From NCBI GenBank assembly GCA_964003875.1, contig CAXFLH010000019.1, positions 1-16,564 on the forward strand: DNA of 16,564 bases. The letters are read 5' to 3'. The notes under the pieces were generated by a model. The model made no database searches and was not told the DNA's origin. It was given only the letters and a program-made list of their open reading frames with translations. Shown in pieces: positions 14,663 through 16,564 of this stretch. This DNA comes from UBA8444 sp964003875. Its GTDB lineage: Bacteria; Bacteroidota; Bacteroidia; Flavobacteriales; UBA7312. A program made the translations under genes and the position numbers. Every line of letters begins with the position of its first letter. Positions within the stretch are counted from its first letter, which is position 1.

Positions 14663-16162
14663 TTAGAAGCCAATTAATTCTTTAGCTTTCTTGATGGATA
14701 TTTGCTCATTGTTGTAGAAGGCAATAATATAAGAGCCTTCATAACCTTGCTTAACCACTTTATTTAATTTAAGCATAGCACCTTGAATACTGGTGTAAGT
14801 TCCGATAGTGTATTGGTGAATACCTTCTGAAATTTCGGTTTTCTCAACACCTTCTAAATCATTCAATTTACTTAGTTCAACAACGTCATTCTTACTGTAG
14901 ATTCCTAATTGTACTTTGAAAATAACATCTCCATAAACAGCAGCATTTTCTTCTGTGTAAGATAAATTCATATAGTCTTTAGCTTCAACAATCTTACCTT
15001 CTTTGATAGCAACTACCTTAGAATTTTCATAACTCATGAAGTAAAGCTCGTTTCTACGTTCTAGTGCTTCTTCATAAGAGCCATATCCTTCAGTAAATAC
15101 GTGTTTGAAACCATCTTTCCCTTCAAATACAACTAATTCGTCTAGATCATAAAAATCTAAATCTACTTCTTTAAGAACATCTAATTGAACTCGGAAAACA
15201 ATATCTTCAAGAGGTGGTAAATCTTCTAACTTAGCAGAAGCTCTACGATTTCTTTCTCTATTCATTTCCTCGTTAGTGACTGTTCTTAAGTCTCCTTGTG
15301 CATCTTCAACAACTAAAACATTATTGTATCCACTATTGAGTAATTGTTTTTGTTTCTGTCTTGCTTTTAGAACATCGGTAAATTCGCCAGTGTAGTAAAC
15401 CGTGTAGTTATTTTCCAAGGTACTTTTGAGATTTATGATACTCATCAGTCTATTTATTTCTGCAGCTTCAATACCCTCAGCATATTTTGCAATTTGCAGT
15501 TTGTATATAACTTCAGAACTTAAATCAACGTATTGAGCAGGTGTAATAGCCTCTTCAAACTCTTTTTGTTGATTATATATTTGTTGGAATAATCTTGGTT
15601 TGTAGATATCTACCATCAAGGTATCACCTTGCACATTAACTACTTTTTTAGTGAGTTTGATGAATTTATCGCTAGGGTATGTGTCTTCAAAGTAGGTGTT
15701 AGCATCTTTTCTAGATGCTGAATTGATGTATGCTAAATAAATAGCTTCACTCATTTTATCGGTTAATTGAATGCCATTAGCATTAACAACAGCACCTTTT
15801 GGTGTGTTAGCCTCTTTATCTAAATAATCTGGCACATTATCGTTATCCGTATCTATTGGACAGCCTTGAGCATCTACTTCTACACCTTTTGGTGTGCCTA
15901 TACAGAAATCATCAATATCAACAACACCATCTTTATCTTCGTCTTCTCTGTCTAGTGCATCAAAATCTACAGCGATGTAATCGTCGTGAATCTCTGGAAC
16001 ATATTTTTCCTCGCAGTTGTAACAGTGTAAATCATAGACTACATGCGCGGAATTGACAAAATATTTGTCAGATGAACCATCTAAAATATTATCGATATCA
16101 ACCTTTAATTTATCTATAACTTCTTTTTTTAATATTCTGTAATTCTCAATATCATCATTCAT
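14663..16162 (-). CDS. Thrombospondin type-3 repeat protein with three SPOR-like repeats, function unknown
   Basis: I recognise domains but not a named family. The protein has 499 residues. After an N-terminal part of about 70 residues with a CYNC pair (C47, C50) come two calcium-binding Tsp3 repeats, DEDKDGVVDIDDF (74-86) and DTDNDNVPDYLDKE (104-117), each followed by a TPKG-x-V-V/E segment. Three copies of a SPOR-like unit follow: about 218-286 (YKLQIAKY ... VYYTGEFTDVLKA), 322-387 (FRVQLDVL ... FTEGYGSYEEALER) and 413-483 (FKVQLGIYS ... YTIGTYTSIQGAMLK). SPOR domains bind denuded peptidoglycan, and Tsp3 repeats usually lie outside the cytoplasm. Yet the N-terminus MNDDIENYRILKKEV is hydrophilic with no signal peptide, and a TAA lies in frame two codons before the ATG. 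Either it is not exported by Sec or its start region is disturbed. It probably follows the broken small gene in one transcript. Confidence 0.8.
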   Translation of the reverse strand: MNDDIENYRILKKEVIDKLKVDIDNILDGSSDKYFVNSAHVVYDLHCYNCEEKYVPEIHDDYIAVDFDALDREDEDKDGVVDIDDFCIGTPKGVEVDAQGCPIDTDNDNVPDYLDKEANTPKGAVVNANGIQLTDKMSEAIYLAYINSASRKDANTYFEDTYPSDKFIKLTKKVVNVQGDTLMVDIYKPRLFQQIYNQQKEFEEAITPAQYVDLSSEVIYKLQIAKYAEGIEAAEINRLMSIINLKSTLENNYTVYYTGEFTDVLKARQKQKQLLNSGYNNVLVVEDAQGDLRTVTNEEMNRERNRRASAKLEDLPPLEDIVFRVQLDVLKEVDLDFYDLDELVVFEGKDGFKHVFTEGYGSYEEALERRNELYFMSYENSKVVAIKEGKIVEAKDYMNLSYTEENAAVYGDVIFKVQLGIYSKNDVVELSKLNDLEGVEKTEISEGIHQYTIGTYTSIQGAMLKLNKVVKQGYEGSYIIAFYNNEQISIKKAKELIGF

Positions 16163-16188
16163 AACTTAAATCACCTTCATCAGTTTAA

Positions 16189-16412
16189 TTATTGTCTTTC
16201 TGTTAAAACCTTATCTAATTCATCATATTTTATATTATTTAACCCATCTTCTAAACTTTGTATCTTTTTTTTTTATTAACTTCTGCATTCCACTGTTTAT
16301 TTTAATCCATTCCTTCCTACTTTCAATCAGTAATTCAATTTGTGTAGGTAGTAGGATATAAGATACGGCGTGGCCACTGATTATCGGAGTTTTTTTTATC
16401 ACTATCAACCAT
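16189..16412 (-). pseudogene. Small gene of about 73 codons interrupted at two poly-A runs (hypothetical)
   Basis: On the minus strand an ATG (16412) opens MVDSDKK, then a run of eight A (T8 at 16390-16397 on plus) throws the frame off. The next frame is open through TPIISGHAVSYILLPTQ and ESRKEWIKINSGMQKLIKK up to a run of ten A (16265-16274). After that, the third frame reads IQSLEDGLNNIKYDELDKVL to a TAA at 16189. Removing one A from each run gives one continuous frame of exactly 74 codons including stop. It would start 9 nt after the upstream gene's stop and end 26 nt before the Tsp3/SPOR ATG, as in an operon. The middle frame alone could start at GTG or TTG without the first shift. I do not recognise the product. 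The cause may be sequencing error, real decay or slippage. Confidence 0.4.
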
Positions 16413-16421
16413 TGCCAGTTT

Positions 16422-16564
16422 TTAATCAATGTTGTTGTGTTTTAGAAATTTTTGATAAATTCCTTTATAACTTTCTTTTTCTTTCTCATCCATATAATCT
16501 GAATGAGACTCTCTAAACTTTTTAATAATTTTCCCCAAATAGTACTTACTTCCCTCTTCTTTCT
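16422..16564 (-). CDS. C-terminal tail of an unidentified leftward gene (5' end outside window)
   Basis: From the right edge, one minus-strand frame is open for 46 codons to a TAA at 16422-16424. It reads from KEEGSKYYLGKIIKK through DYMDEKEKESYKGIYQKFL to KHNNID. The charged, helical composition and A/T-ending codons look like coding sequence, and the other two frames hit stops sooner or look noise-like. It would be the upstream neighbour of the broken small gene (9 nt gap) and of the Tsp3/SPOR gene. No family is recognisable from this tail, and it was below the usual length cut-offs, so confidence is moderate to low. Confidence 0.4.
   Translation of the reverse strand, partial: KEEGSKYYLGKIIKKFRESHSDYMDEKEKESYKGIYQKFLKHNNID

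Noticed and set aside
15856..16056. Plus-strand open frame of 66 codons inside the Tsp3/SPOR gene
   Set aside because: It is the complement of the aspartate-rich Tsp3 repeats, whose composition keeps the opposite frame open; the Leu/His-rich product is not protein-like.
1..16564. Mobile element, CRISPR array, tRNA/rRNA, toxin-antitoxin or defence genes
   Set aside because: No transposase, integrase, direct-repeat array or cloverleaf-like segment was recognised on either strand; recQ and the AAA NTPase sit in a housekeeping operon, so there is no ground for a defence role.

Overview
The window is a gene-dense, AT-rich stretch of a Bacteroidota chromosome, probably a Flavobacteriales-type organism. 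The evidence is a PorQ protein of the type IX secretion system, the Bacteroidota-type alternative GlmU, an IspH with the long N-terminus typical of the phylum, and Bacteroidota-type promoter boxes (TAnnTTTG) in front of most first genes. Nearly everything is core housekeeping. I found no mobile element, CRISPR array, tRNA or rRNA.

Layout. Bases 1-5373 read rightward: the C-terminal part of the ribosome-associated ATPase YchF, alternative GlmU (UDP-GlcNAc synthesis), the Lon protease, then PorQ (T9SS) translationally coupled to cytidylate kinase (cmk, to 6047). Cmk meets ispH tail to tail with overlapping ends. ispH (leftward) and pdxH (rightward) diverge from a 42-nt gap holding two back-to-back promoter boxes. 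pdxH converges, again with overlap, on a six-gene leftward run from 13405 to 7924: SAM methyltransferase, ZIP metal transporter, small AAA-type NTPase, RecQ helicase, methionyl-tRNA formyltransferase (fmt), and a TrmH-type tRNA 2'-O-methyltransferase. Its members overlap by 1-4 nt or lie within about 20 nt, so it is very likely one operon. A THUMP-domain RNA methyltransferase (RlmL-like) diverges from the head of that operon and ends in a strong terminator shared with a leftward gene for a protein with thrombospondin type-3 and SPOR-like repeats.

The last 400 bases contain no intact long gene. They hold the C-terminal tail of a leftward gene entering from the right edge, then what looks like a small leftward gene of about 73 codons broken by one-base excesses in two poly-A runs, placed just upstream of the Tsp3/SPOR gene.

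Themes. Several genes serve translation or RNA modification (ychF, fmt, trmH, rlmL) and others serve cofactor or precursor supply (glmU, cmk, ispH, pdxH), so the region is mostly growth machinery. Start sites were revised for porQ (4351), ispH (7260) and fmt (9536). The observations most worth a second look are a recurrent TAnnTTTG box only 4-5 nt before start codons, which suggests leaderless or near-leaderless mRNAs; the poly-A-interrupted small gene; the Tsp3/SPOR protein with no visible export signal; and a perfect inverted repeat just upstream of lon. I saw no clearly new defence or mobile system.
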